Below, piece by piece: positions 48,105-56,964 of a stretch of 60,018 nucleotides of DNA. The DNA comes from CAYUVF01 sp964448045 (GTDB lineage Bacteria; Bacteroidota; Rhodothermia; Rhodothermales; Salinibacteraceae): NCBI GenBank assembly GCA_964448045.1, contig CAYUVF010000022.1, positions 1 to 60,018 of the forward strand, read 5' to 3'. Both the position numbers and the translations under genes were made by a program. The notes beneath the pieces were generated by a model. It was given only the letters and a program-made list of their open reading frames with translations, had not been told where the DNA came from and ran no database searches. Numbering within the stretch: the first letter of the stretch is position 1; each line of letters starts with the position of its first letter.

Positions 48105-49487
48105 ATGGCATCACCGACAGCAGCCGACCGCGGACAGTGGTCCTCTCGGATTGGTTTTATCCTGGCCGCTGCCGGGTCCGCGATTGGCCTGGGTAACATC
48201 TGGCGGTTTCCCTTTAAAGCGGGCGAGAACGGAGGGGCCGCCTTCGTCCTAATCTACCTCGCCTGCATCCTGTTCATCTGCCTGCCGTACCTCTTTGCCG
48301 AGCTCGCCCTGGGCCGCAACAGCCAGAAGAACCCCGTGGGCGCCATCGCCGCGATCAAGGCGCGGACGCCGTGGGTGCTCGTGGGCGGCCTCTGCGTACT
48401 AACCGGCGTCTTCATCCTGAGTTACTACGGCGTCGTGGCCGGATGGGCCCTCGGCTATATCTTTAAGAGCTTCATTGCCCCAGCCGCCGAGTCGTCCCAG
48501 TTCTTCGCGTCCTTCATTGCGGATACGTGGACCGTCCTCCCCCTCTTCGCCGGCTTCATGGTGCTAACGATTCTCGTCGTCATCGGCGGCGTCGAACAGG
48601 GCATTGAGCGCTGGGCCAAGGTGCTGATGCCCGTGCTGCTCGTGCTGATGTTTGTCGTCATCATCCGCGCGGTCACGCTGGAGGGCGCAAGCAAGGGCCT
48701 TGAGTTCTATCTAAATCCCGATTTCTCGAAGGTGAACGGCACGGTTGTGCTGGAAGCGCTCGGACAGGCGTTTTTCTCCCTGAGCCTCGGGATGGGGGCG
48801 ATGATTACCTACGGCTCGTACCTCCCCAAGCGCGAAAACCTGCTCGCCGCGGGCGGATACGTTGCGCTCTTCGACACGGCCATCGCCCTCCTCGCCGGAC
48901 TGATGATCTTCCCCGCCGTCTTCGCCATGGGCCAGGACCCCACTGAAGGCCCAGCACTTATCTTCGTGGTGCTCCCCGAAGTCTTCAACGCGATGCCGCT
49001 CGGGACCATCGTCGGCACCCTTTTCTTTGTGCTACTCTCCATCGCAGCCCTCACCTCCACAGTGTCGCTCCTGGAGGTGGTCGTCTCCTATTTCGTAGAC
49101 GAAACAACATGGAGCCGCAAAAAATCCGTCTGGCTCGTCGGGGGCTTCACGCTTGCGGTGGGCCTCCCCTCGGCGCTCTCGCAAGGCGGGGTGACGACGC
49201 TGACGGACATGTCGTGGCTCGTCGGGGACTCCATCTTTGGCGCGAATCCCGGATTTCTCGACATCATGGACTTCATCTGGGGCAACATATCGCTGGCGCT
49301 CGGCGCGTTGCTGATCAGCATCTTCGTCGGATGGATTTGGGGCGCCGACAACGCGATCGCAGAAATCCATCACGGCGCCGGCACGTTCGAAGGCACCCAA
49401 ACCAAAGTGTGGGGCTTTTTCCTCCGCTACATCTGCCCCGTCGTGATCGGCATCATTATGCTTAACATCTTGGGCGTTTTTGATTGA
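48105..49487 (+). CDS. Sodium-dependent transporter, NSS/SNF family
   Basis: The 460-residue inner-membrane protein has about 11-12 helices. The first contains the ion and substrate site AAAGSAIGLGNIWRFPFKAG, followed by GGAAFVLIYLACILFICLP. The block FFSLSLGMGAMITYGSYL and the later STVSLLEVVVSYFVDE also match LeuT-like transporters. It imports amino acids or related amines with Na+, fitting a salty habitat. The next gene starts on the last base of its stop codon. Confidence 0.93.
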   Translation: MASPTAADRGQWSSRIGFILAAAGSAIGLGNIWRFPFKAGENGGAAFVLIYLACILFICLPYLFAELALGRNSQKNPVGAIAAIKARTPWVLVGGLCVLTGVFILSYYGVVAGWALGYIFKSFIAPAAESSQFFASFIADTWTVLPLFAGFMVLTILVVIGGVEQGIERWAKVLMPVLLVLMFVVIIRAVTLEGASKGLEFYLNPDFSKVNGTVVLEALGQAFFSLSLGMGAMITYGSYLPKRENLLAAGGYVALFDTAIALLAGLMIFPAVFAMGQDPTEGPALIFVVLPEVFNAMPLGTIVGTLFFVLLSIAALTSTVSLLEVVVSYFVDETTWSRKKSVWLVGGFTLAVGLPSALSQGGVTTLTDMSWLVGDSIFGANPGFLDIMDFIWGNISLALGALLISIFVGWIWGADNAIAEIHHGAGTFEGTQTKVWGFFLRYICPVVIGIIMLNILGVFD

Positions 49488-49921
49488 TGAAATGGGTGCT
49501 ACGTCTCCTCGGATGGGCCGTGCTGGGCCTGATGCTGAGCGCTCTGGCCCCAAGTGCCTCGGCGCAATCGCTGGCGCCTCCCGCTCCGCATCTTGCCCCT
49601 TCCCTCTCGCCTCCGCCGGATGGACGCATCGGCAACCCGATGCGCTTCGCCCTCCCTCGCGATCGGTGGTGGGCTCGCGATAAGGTCAAGCACGTCGCCT
49701 TCAGCTTTTTTGCTACGCTCAGCGCGCAATACGTTCTTGTCAACAAAGCCAAATGGTCGGCGGCCGATGCAATGCCGGTGTCGGCGGGAACAACGGTGAG
49801 CCTCGGGCTGGCGAAAGAGGTCTACGATTGGCACTGGGGCCCGACGAAGCACTTCAGCACACGCGACCTGGTCGCCGATGGCCTGGGACTCCTGCTGGCC
49901 CTCGGTGTCATCGTCCTCTAA
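49487..49921 (+). CDS. YfiM/DUF2279-like exported protein
   Basis: The 144-residue protein has a signal peptide (VLRLLGWAVLGLMLSALAPS, cleavage after ASA) and a Pro-rich linker. It then has the family core DKVKHVAFSFFATLSAQYVL, TTVSLGLAKEVYDWHW, and DLVADGLGLLLALGVIVL. YfiM-like proteins are small envelope proteins of unknown role. The ATG shares one base with the transporter stop (TGATG), so translation is coupled; a TTG just before it is less likely. Confidence 0.78.
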   Translation: MKWVLRLLGWAVLGLMLSALAPSASAQSLAPPAPHLAPSLSPPPDGRIGNPMRFALPRDRWWARDKVKHVAFSFFATLSAQYVLVNKAKWSAADAMPVSAGTTVSLGLAKEVYDWHWGPTKHFSTRDLVADGLGLLLALGVIVL

Positions 49922-50095
49922 ACCGGCAGAGAGCACGTCGATTCTCCCACGACCCGTTGAAATTTCCAGCGAAAGTCGGGCTGACGGGGGCTTTTAATCC
50001 ATTGGGAGGATCAATATCTTGAAAAGGCGTGTTGAGTATAGCCCCTATCGCCCGCCCCCCGACTGACCCTGCCCGCTGGACCTGGCCCGCTTTCC

Positions 50096-51595
50096 ATGAG
50101 CTCTGTTAAAGATCACTGCGGCATCTTCGGTATCTTCAACGCTCCCCATGCGGCCCGGCACATCTACTACGGGCTGCACGCCCTCCAGCACCGGGGGCAG
50201 GAATCGTCGGGGATTGTGACATCGACCTTCGATGAAAAGAAGCAGCAGCCGGTGATGCCGGCGCACAAAGACTTCGGCCTCGTCCTGGACGTCTTTGACG
50301 ATCCGGACATCTTTGAGACCAAAGTCCTGGGCGACGCAGGCATCGGGCACAACCGCTACTCGACGAGCGGCGCCGCGACGAACCGCGCCAACATCCAGCC
50401 TTTCGTCGTCCACTACCGGAAAGGCAATCTCGCCCTCGCCCACAACGGCAACCTGTCCAACGCCAAAGAGCTGCGGAAAAGCTTCAGCGAGCGCGGGACG
50501 CTGTTCCAGACGACGAGCGACAGCGAGCTGATCCTTCACCTCACCGCGCAAAGCCGCCGGCACAAACAGATCGACCAGATTCTCGACGCCCTGATGCAGA
50601 TTGAAGGGGCGTTTTCGCTTGTCATGCTCACCGATGAGCATTTGATTGCCGTGCGCGACCCAAACGGCTTTCGTCCGCTGGCGCTCGGACGCCTCGGCGA
50701 CCCCGACCAGCCCGGGGGCGCGGCGTACTGCGTGGCGAGTGAAACGTGCGCCTTCGACATGATCGGAGCCGAGTACATCCGCGATATCAGACCGGGCGAG
50801 ATTCTCGTCATCGACCGCGAGGGCTGCATCGACGGCACCTTCACCAGCTACCAGGTGCCGCGCAAACACGGCATCAGCCAGTGCATTTTCGAGTACGTCT
50901 ACTTCTCCCGGCCCGACTCCAAGATCTTCGGCGAGATGGTGGACAAAGTGCGCCGGCGCACCGGCATCCAGCTCGCCCACGAATCGCCCGTTCCCGAGGT
51001 GGACGACGACGAGAAGACGCCCATCGTCATTCCCGTGCCCGACTCCGCGAACACGGCGACGCTCGGCTACGCGACCGAATGCCAGGAGCTGGGCTATCGC
51101 TGCCGCTTCGACATCGGCCTGATCCGTAATCACTATGTCGGGCGCACGTTCATCGCGCCGGGGCAGGACAAGCGCGAGATGAAGGTGCGCTGCAAGTTCA
51201 ACACGGTTGAGGGCCTTCTGCGCGACCGCACCGTCATCGTCGTGGACGACTCGATTGTGCGCGGGACGACGGCGCGCTATCTGGTGGACATGCTCCGCGA
51301 GTCGGGTGCCAAGTCGGTACACTTCCGCATCGCGTCGCCGCCGGTCATCAGCCCGTGCTTTTACGGAATGGACTTCCCGGATCGGGATGAGCTGCTGGCG
51401 AATCAGTTTGACGACGTCGAGGCCATCGGCGAGTGGCTGGGCGTCGACTCCCTGGCCTATCTCTCTGTCGAAGGGCTCATGCAGGCCGTCAACGAAGCCC
51501 ACCCCGAGGGGCTCGGCTACTGCAATGCCTGCTTCACGGCCAACTATCCGGTACCGGTCGATATGGACGTGACGAAGGAAGAATACGAGTGGTGA
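50096..51595 (+). CDS. purF: Amidophosphoribosyltransferase
   Basis: The 499-residue enzyme makes phosphoribosylamine from PRPP and glutamine, the first purine step. A seven-residue leader precedes the nucleophile in CGIFGIF. The N-terminal Ntn hydrolase domain has HALQHRGQESSGI and GIGHNRYSTSG, and the PRTase domain has VIVVDDSIVRGTTARYLVD. Four cysteines (SETCAFDM, SPCFYGMDF, GYCNACFT) match the Bacillus-type 4Fe-4S ligands, so this is the iron-sulfur form with a processed propeptide. The upstream spacer is 174 bases, with no clear promoter. Confidence 0.96.
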   Translation: MSSVKDHCGIFGIFNAPHAARHIYYGLHALQHRGQESSGIVTSTFDEKKQQPVMPAHKDFGLVLDVFDDPDIFETKVLGDAGIGHNRYSTSGAATNRANIQPFVVHYRKGNLALAHNGNLSNAKELRKSFSERGTLFQTTSDSELILHLTAQSRRHKQIDQILDALMQIEGAFSLVMLTDEHLIAVRDPNGFRPLALGRLGDPDQPGGAAYCVASETCAFDMIGAEYIRDIRPGEILVIDREGCIDGTFTSYQVPRKHGISQCIFEYVYFSRPDSKIFGEMVDKVRRRTGIQLAHESPVPEVDDDEKTPIVIPVPDSANTATLGYATECQELGYRCRFDIGLIRNHYVGRTFIAPGQDKREMKVRCKFNTVEGLLRDRTVIVVDDSIVRGTTARYLVDMLRESGAKSVHFRIASPPVISPCFYGMDFPDRDELLANQFDDVEAIGEWLGVDSLAYLSVEGLMQAVNEAHPEGLGYCNACFTANYPVPVDMDVTKEEYEW

Positions 51596-51804
51596 AAAGC
51601 GCTTTCGGCAAGAAGTTTGCTCTGATTAAAGTCAGATCGGCCCGGTAGCGGGCCATCGGTGCACGGATCGCTATCTCAAGCAATGCTTGAGCATCGGTCT
51701 TGTAAGCGCCGCAGAGCCATCGGAAAAAGATACTTGCAAGTGGAGCATTTTTGCCGTTGTTTTAGGTTGCAATGCGTTCCCATCATCACGGACGCCCACC
51801 CATC
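51596..51804. other. Spacer with hairpins between purF and a small peptide gene
   Basis: Two hairpins are visible: GGCCCG/CGGGCC around a four-base loop near 51640, and CTCAAGCA/TGCTTGAG around a single base (51675-51691). Neither is followed by a clear T-run. The sequence is less GC-rich than nearby genes, and TTTTTGCCGTTGTTTTAGG near 51750 may be a promoter region. Confidence 0.4.
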
Positions 51805-51897
51805 ATGAAAAACCCTGTTGATCGAGCCATTCGAATGATGACGATTGGCGCCGGGGTTGTGAGTCTGATTGTATACACCGTCTTTCAGATCGTTTAA
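51805..51897 (+). CDS. Small single-helix membrane peptide (30 residues)
   Basis: The open frame encodes 30 residues: a basic N terminus (MKNPVDRAIR) and one hydrophobic helix (MMTIGAGVVSLIVYTVFQIV). This positive-inside plus helix pattern is typical of real small membrane proteins. It lies between purF and a GroES-like gene, and an intrinsic terminator follows at 51970. No ribosome site is obvious, but few genes here have one. Function is unknown. Confidence 0.5.
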   Translation: MKNPVDRAIRMMTIGAGVVSLIVYTVFQIV

Positions 51898-51969
51898 TCT
51901 CTGCCCAATCGGCATTCCTTTTGTACCTCCTGACGTGGGCGCGGGACCGGCCTACGAGATCCCTTAGAG

Positions 51970-52012
51970 AAAGCGCACGTGCTCGACTCGAGAGCCGTGC
52001 GCTTTTTCTTTG
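51970..52012 (+). terminator. Intrinsic terminator
   Basis: AAAGCGCACG (51970-51979) pairs with CGTGCGCTTT (51996-52005), with an inner GCTC/GAG pairing, followed by TTCTTTG. It would end the small-peptide transcript. Confidence 0.85.
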
Positions 52013-52115
52013 TGCTATCTCCGTCGCACGCCCCGAACTCGCTTCGGCATGGCTCGTTACGGGAGTCTGCACTTGATACGGACTGTCTCATCGCCCCATC
52101 GAACCGTTGACTGGA

Positions 52116-52511
52116 ATGAGCGAACTGATCGTCGTTGGCGACCGCGTGTTGATCGAACCGCAGGCCGGGGAGCAAAAAACCGACTCCGGGCTCGTCCTAC
52201 CTGCGAGTGTGACCGAGCAGGGCAACGTACGCAGCGGGCGTGTCGCGAAAACAGGGCCAGGCTACCTGACCTCCAACCCCGACTACTCGGAAAGCGAAAC
52301 CTGGAAGGAAGATGCCCCCGTTCGCTATCTCCCGCTCCAGGCCGAGCCGGGCGACTTTGCATTTTTCCTGCGCGAAAAGGCCATTGAGCTGCGCTACGAG
52401 GACACTGATTACTTGATCGTCCCCCATCAGGCCATCCTCGCGCTGATTCGCGAGACGCCCGAGAAGCGCTCCGAGATCACCGATGAGGACCTCGACGAAC
52501 TGCTCGACTGA
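52116..52511 (+). CDS. GroES-like (Cpn10) family protein
   Basis: The 131-residue protein opens with the GroES pattern LIVVGDRVLIEPQAGEQKTD followed by SGLVLPASV and GRVAKTGPGY. It closes with a strand DYLIVPHQAILALIRE like the Cpn10 C terminus. It is about 35 residues longer than true GroES, with an acidic insert and an acidic tail (ITDEDLDELLD). No groEL is nearby, so it is probably a divergent paralogue. An in-frame TTG at 52107 is a possible start. It ends four bases from the convergent kinase stop. Confidence 0.78.
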   Translation: MSELIVVGDRVLIEPQAGEQKTDSGLVLPASVTEQGNVRSGRVAKTGPGYLTSNPDYSESETWKEDAPVRYLPLQAEPGDFAFFLREKAIELRYEDTDYLIVPHQAILALIRETPEKRSEITDEDLDELLD

Positions 52512-52514
52512 CGC

Positions 52515-54344
52515 TCACCCCGCCTGCCGCCACCACGGCTGATCCTCGCTAAGGGGCTCGGGCACCGGCGCCGGATCGCGCTCGGGCCGTTCGCCTTCGC
52601 CCGATTCGTCGGGCGGCGACGCTTTCGCTGGCGCCGGCAGCGTATCCAGCCGCAGCAGGTACCGCAGATACCGCCCGAACGACAGCGACGGCACCTCTGC
52701 GCGGCGCTCACGGATGCGCACCCGCTCCTCGTCCTGCACCTGAATCTTGGCCTTCGCGCGGGCAATTTCGTCGTCGAGGTCGTCGATGCGATGCTCCACG
52801 TACCGTTGAATGCGCCGCTCCTCGGCGGGCGAGAGCGTGTCGGGAATCTCGTCTTCGTACTGCGCGACGAGCCCCGCTCGCCACATCGCGATGCGCGCGC
52901 GGCCCGTGTCGCCAATCTGCCGGACTTCCTTGAGCCGCTCGGGCGAGGCCTCGTACGCGGTGCGGATGTCGTCCGCTTTGAGGCGGATGACGTGCTTGTG
53001 GGTGATGCCTTCGACACCGCCGACTTCGCCGATGAAGTGGTGCTTGAGGCGGTCGTAGATGGCGTCCTCCTGCACCTCCTCCAGCCGCCGGGCGCGCCGC
53101 TCCTCCACCGAGCCGAGGACCTCTTTCCGCTTCGCTCGCAGCGATTTGATCTGCCGCTCCAGGCTCCGAATGACGGCGGTAAAATGCTCGATCTCCCGCT
53201 CCAGCCGCCGGCGCCGCCGCACCACCGGCACCCGCCGATAGCACCGCCACGCCCCGCCGCCCGCCAGCCCGAGACCCAGCCCCAGCACCCCGAGCGCGAC
53301 CCAGCCGCTCACCGCCCAACCGATGGCCGCACTCGCCACTGCAAGACTCGCCACCCCCGGCGCAAACCACCGCGCCCACCCTTCGCGCCCGGCCCGATCG
53401 CGGCGCGAGCGACGCGCCCCAGCCTGCACGGCGGCGCGGTCGAAGCCATCACCAGCGTGCACGTCGGACAGCGGCGGCACGTCCTCGGGCTCGACGTAGC
53501 AGGCCGTCTGCAGCGCATCGGCGAGCGGTGCCAGCGCTTCGGTGTCTGCCAGCGCGTCGAACAGCACCGACGCGCCGGGATCGTAGAAATCTGCCGAGCG
53601 AAAGAGCAGGTTCTCGCCGGTGTCGAACCGCTCCCACAGCTCCGGTCGGTGGATGCACGCCTGCAGCGCGGTGTAGATGACGAGCCCGGCGAAGCGGTCG
53701 ACGTGCAGGCCGAAGTCGCGCTCGGTGCGGTCGGGGTGCTGGAAGTTGCGGTGGCCGACCTCCGCGCTGGTGCGCCCATCGAGCGCCGGAACGTACATCG
53801 TGTCGTAATCGACGAGGCGGATCTGCGGCGCTTCCGGTGTGCCGGCGACGAGAATGTTGCCATGCTGCAAGTCGCCGTGCGCGACCTCGGCCTCGGCCAG
53901 ATCGGCCATCAGGTCGGCCCACGCCTCGGCCCACGCCGCCAACGCCTCCGGCTGATCCAGATGCTCCGCGACGAACCGGTTGATCGGCACGCCGTCGACC
54001 CACTCCATCTTGAGCAGCGGATACGCCGTCCCCTCCACCCGGATGCCGTCTGCCTGATAGTCGAACGCGACGGTGTACGGCAGATCAGCCCCGTCCAGAT
54101 GGCGCGCAATCGCCCGGTAGCGCGCCCGCTGATCGGGCACATCCGTCAAAAAGCACTTGGCGGCCCACCGGCGGCCGGTCGGCTCGGTCATCGGGAAGAT
54201 GGCGGCGAAGTTGCCCGTGATGGGCTGGGGCAGGCCGAGCATATTTTCAGCCGGGCGTGCGGCCTGCAGATCGGCATCGCGGAAGGCCGTCTCCGGAAAC
54301 TGAACCGCTTCCTGATAATCGCTGGGCGTCGGGTAGCCGGGCAT
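52515..54344 (-). CDS. YegI-like membrane protein kinase with helix-hairpin-helix domain
   Basis: The 609-residue protein starts MPGYPTPSDYQEAVQFPETA. Its kinase-like domain has the Lys in RRWAAKCF, the catalytic loop HGDLQHGNILV and the metal Asp in RLVDYDTMYVP. Two membrane segments (ASLAVASAAIGWAVSGWVAL, GVLGLGLGLAGGGAW) follow. Next come a long coiled coil and a helix-hairpin-helix segment (GEVGGVEGITHKHVIRLK, VRQIGDTGRARIAMWRAGL). This order matches E. coli YegI. A GTG at 54392 would add 16 residues and leave only a three-base gap to the phosphatase gene. Confidence 0.85.
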   Translation of the reverse strand: MPGYPTPSDYQEAVQFPETAFRDADLQAARPAENMLGLPQPITGNFAAIFPMTEPTGRRWAAKCFLTDVPDQRARYRAIARHLDGADLPYTVAFDYQADGIRVEGTAYPLLKMEWVDGVPINRFVAEHLDQPEALAAWAEAWADLMADLAEAEVAHGDLQHGNILVAGTPEAPQIRLVDYDTMYVPALDGRTSAEVGHRNFQHPDRTERDFGLHVDRFAGLVIYTALQACIHRPELWERFDTGENLLFRSADFYDPGASVLFDALADTEALAPLADALQTACYVEPEDVPPLSDVHAGDGFDRAAVQAGARRSRRDRAGREGWARWFAPGVASLAVASAAIGWAVSGWVALGVLGLGLGLAGGGAWRCYRRVPVVRRRRRLEREIEHFTAVIRSLERQIKSLRAKRKEVLGSVEERRARRLEEVQEDAIYDRLKHHFIGEVGGVEGITHKHVIRLKADDIRTAYEASPERLKEVRQIGDTGRARIAMWRAGLVAQYEDEIPDTLSPAEERRIQRYVEHRIDDLDDEIARAKAKIQVQDEERVRIRERRAEVPSLSFGRYLRYLLRLDTLPAPAKASPPDESGEGERPERDPAPVPEPLSEDQPWWRQAG

Positions 54345-54395
54345 GCGGGAGCGAATCGGTGCGTCGTCGAGCGGCGAGGGGCGGTACGGCACGCA

Positions 54396-55127
54396 TCAGG
54401 TGAGGATGCGCAGTTCGAGGAGCGTCACATCATCGTTGCGCAGGAGGCCCTCGGCGCGGGCGGTGCGGACGCGATCGCGGAAGGCCTCGGCGTCGGTGCG
54501 AAGCACATCGGCCACGCCGGTGCGCATCAGCCAGGCGGCGGTGGCGTCGGTGGCGAGCACGAAGCGGTCGCGCGCCAGCCACGAACCCGTTTCGACGAGC
54601 GGATCCGGGCCGGTGTATCCGCTGCGGCTCGGCACCAGTCCGGGCCGGTTCGTGAAGGCGTTGGGCGCGTCGATGGGCCACTGCGCGATCAGGGCGTCGT
54701 CGCGCACCTGAAACAGGCAGCAGTCGCCCACGGCCAGCGCCTGCCAGCGGCCCTCCGGCTGGATTTCGAGGCCGAGCAGCGTGGCGAAGGCGCCCTCCTC
54801 GGCCTTCTGCTCGGCGTACCACGGCAGGCGGCGCGTGCGCTGCTCTACCGATTCGATCCAGACGGCCTGCCACCCCGGCAGCTTGGCGCGGAACGCCTCC
54901 GGATCGGTGGCGGCGTCATCGACGAATCCGCTGACGAGCGTGCGCGCCCATCGGCGGGCGAAGGCAGATTCGGTGGCGCCATCGGCGACGGCGGCGCGGC
55001 AGGGCAGCATGCCGCTGGCGGAGCATCCGTAGGCATCCTCATAGTCGGCCTCGGCCTGCCCACGCTTGGGCACCCAGAAGGCGCGGTGGGTGACCAGCGC
55101 ATGCGACGGAGCGTCGTCGGGAGCCAT
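54396..55127 (-). CDS. PP2C-type Ser/Thr phosphatase (YegK/PphC-like)
   Basis: The 243-residue protein has PP2C metal-site motifs in order: ADYEDAYGCSASG, AAVADGATESAFARRWART, LAVGDCCLFQVRDD, FVLATDATAAWLM and the closing NDDVTLLELRIL. It lacks a membrane segment and should reverse phosphorylation by the kinase encoded next. The ATG is two bases after the VWA stop and the gene ends a few bases before the kinase start, so the three are one operon. Confidence 0.87.
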   Translation of the reverse strand: MAPDDAPSHALVTHRAFWVPKRGQAEADYEDAYGCSASGMLPCRAAVADGATESAFARRWARTLVSGFVDDAATDPEAFRAKLPGWQAVWIESVEQRTRRLPWYAEQKAEEGAFATLLGLEIQPEGRWQALAVGDCCLFQVRDDALIAQWPIDAPNAFTNRPGLVPSRSGYTGPDPLVETGSWLARDRFVLATDATAAWLMRTGVADVLRTDAEAFRDRVRTARAEGLLRNDDVTLLELRILT

Positions 55128-55129
55128 TG

Positions 55130-55996
55130 CTATCGGAGGTTGCTCGGACGCGTGCCTACTTCGAGGAACCGCACGAGCGCGACCGGATCGGCGTTGAAGA
55201 CGAAGCCGCGTGTGTCGAGATCGACCGAGTAGCCCTCCTGCTCGGCGGCCGAGCGCATCGTGAAGGGCAGCTCGCTCGACATCTCGTAGAGCACCTCGGC
55301 GTAGTCGGCGTCGCGGGGCAGCTCCTGCCGGCTCGATGGCAGCTCGACGGCCGGGGCCTCGGAATCGGACAGGTGGATGTTGAACAGCAGCACCTCGCCG
55401 TCGTCGGTGGCGAAGGAGCGGAGCTGTTGAGCGTAGCGCAGCGGATCGCCATCGGTGGCCTCGCCGTCGGTGACGTTGAGCACCACCGGCGGAAACCCGC
55501 GCGGGTGGTGGTCGATCCACTGGCGCACCATCTGCGCACCCTGATCGAGTGCCTGGCACATCGGCGTGCCATTTTTCGCGTGCGGATCGAACCAGACGGG
55601 GAATTTGACGCGCTGCTCGCGCTCGGCGCCGTCGCCATCGCGCACCGTCTTGACGCGCTCCTCCATCCGCTTTGGACGCTCGGCGAGGTGGCTGATCGGG
55701 ATCAGACCACTCTCCTGCTCGAAGCCCTCCGCCGGTTCGATGAGCGGCTGCACGCGCTCACCGTAGCCGACCACGCCGAGGTAAAAATAATCGCGCACGC
55801 CGTCCTCTTTGGCGCAGCGCAGGACGAGGTTTTGCAGCAGCCGGTTCACCGTATCGGCCAGCACGCGGGCTTTGCTTGGCGCGGCGTCGCCTTTCTGCTC
55901 GGCACCGCCGAACGGATCCTGCATCGACGCCGACTGGTCCAGCAAAAAGAGAAAGGCCGTGGGGGATTCGCGGCTAATCTCGGCAGAATACGGCAT
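55130..55996 (-). CDS. VWA-domain protein (TerY/YegL-like)
   Basis: The 288-residue protein is a von Willebrand A domain with an intact metal-ion-dependent adhesion site: AFLFLLDQSASMQDPF (DxSxS), AKNGTPMCQALDQGAQMV (Thr) and VVLNVTDGEATDGD (Asp). A C-terminal extension ends VALVRFLEVGTRPSNLR. TerY-like VWA proteins are thought to bind partners in phospho-signalling triads with a PP2C phosphatase and a kinase, which follow here directly. There is no signal peptide. Confidence 0.88.
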   Translation of the reverse strand: MPYSAEISRESPTAFLFLLDQSASMQDPFGGAEQKGDAAPSKARVLADTVNRLLQNLVLRCAKEDGVRDYFYLGVVGYGERVQPLIEPAEGFEQESGLIPISHLAERPKRMEERVKTVRDGDGAEREQRVKFPVWFDPHAKNGTPMCQALDQGAQMVRQWIDHHPRGFPPVVLNVTDGEATDGDPLRYAQQLRSFATDDGEVLLFNIHLSDSEAPAVELPSSRQELPRDADYAEVLYEMSSELPFTMRSAAEQEGYSVDLDTRGFVFNADPVALVRFLEVGTRPSNLR

Positions 55997-56050
55997 TCAA
56001 ACAGATGGGGGAGTCAGAAAGCGGGCGCAGTGGAGTACGGATGACGGATA

Positions 56051-56836
56051 TCAGCTGATGTCCTCCAGCAGCTCGCGCGCCTCCTCCTTGTACTGCGGAT
56101 CGTCCGGATCCTGATTGGGCAGGTCGAGCGCGGTCTGCAGGTGCTGGCGCGCCTCCTCTTCCTGGTCCTTTTCGATGTACGTCCGCGCGATTTCGAGATG
56201 ATCGATCACCCGCTCATCCAGTTCCAGCGACCGCTGAAAGTTTTCGACCGCGGCCTCGTAGGACGCATCTGGCAGGCCGCCGTAGACGATCTTGACGATC
56301 GAGCGCGAGAAAAAGCCGAGGCTGGCGACCTCGTGATTCCAGCGCCCGCGCACGTGGTATGCTGCTGCAAGCGATGAGTCCAGTTCGATAGCGCGGTCGA
56401 CATGGTCTTTGACCGTACGCGACTGGCGGACCTTCTCGCGCGTGCCCGAGATCAGGCCGACGCGCCCCGCCGCGATGGCGACGGACAGGTGCGCGTTTGC
56501 GTTACTCGAATCGACCGTGGTAGCTCGGTTGGCATCCGCGAGAGCTTCCTGATAGAGCCGCTCCATGCGATCCTCATTCGACTCGGCCACCTGCTCGCCG
56601 ATGTCCACTTTCGTGCGGGCCAGCCGCCAGAGCACCTCGGCGTTGTCGGGATGCACCTTGTTCAAAGCTTGCAACCGCTCCATCGCGGACTCGAACTGGC
56701 CGCTCGTGCGCAGCTCGTCGGACGTTTGCAGCGCCTGTTGCAGCGAATCGGCCGGCTGGGCTGCGGCGCGCATCGGCCCGGCAACGAGGGTGAGGAGCAA
56801 CAGCGAAAGGATACCTCGGGACACCCATCGGATCAT
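56051..56836 (-). CDS. Exported TPR-repeat protein
   Basis: The 261-residue protein has a signal peptide (GILSLLLLTLVAGPMRA, cleavage near AAAQP) and TPR-like helices: GQFESAMERLQALNKVHPDN, LYQEALADANRATTVDSSNA, YEAAVENFQRSLELDERVID and EEEARQHLQTALDLPNQDPD. The middle block (YHVRGRWNHEVASLGFFSRS) resembles RMD-type TPR proteins of Bacteroidota. It probably acts in the periplasm as a scaffold. It lies 54 bases upstream of the VWA gene on the same strand, so co-transcription with the triad is possible but not shown. Confidence 0.78.
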   Translation of the reverse strand: MIRWVSRGILSLLLLTLVAGPMRAAAQPADSLQQALQTSDELRTSGQFESAMERLQALNKVHPDNAEVLWRLARTKVDIGEQVAESNEDRMERLYQEALADANRATTVDSSNANAHLSVAIAAGRVGLISGTREKVRQSRTVKDHVDRAIELDSSLAAAYHVRGRWNHEVASLGFFSRSIVKIVYGGLPDASYEAAVENFQRSLELDERVIDHLEIARTYIEKDQEEEARQHLQTALDLPNQDPDDPQYKEEARELLEDIS

Positions 56837-56964
56837 GACGCTATCGGATTGATGAGAGTAAAAATGAGAGGAGCGGCCGGCCAAGCGGCACAGCCAATGG
56901 CGGTCGACTTCAACCGGTGCGAGGGGCTGCTGAGTTCCCCCTTCAGCGACTCAGCATGTGCTTT

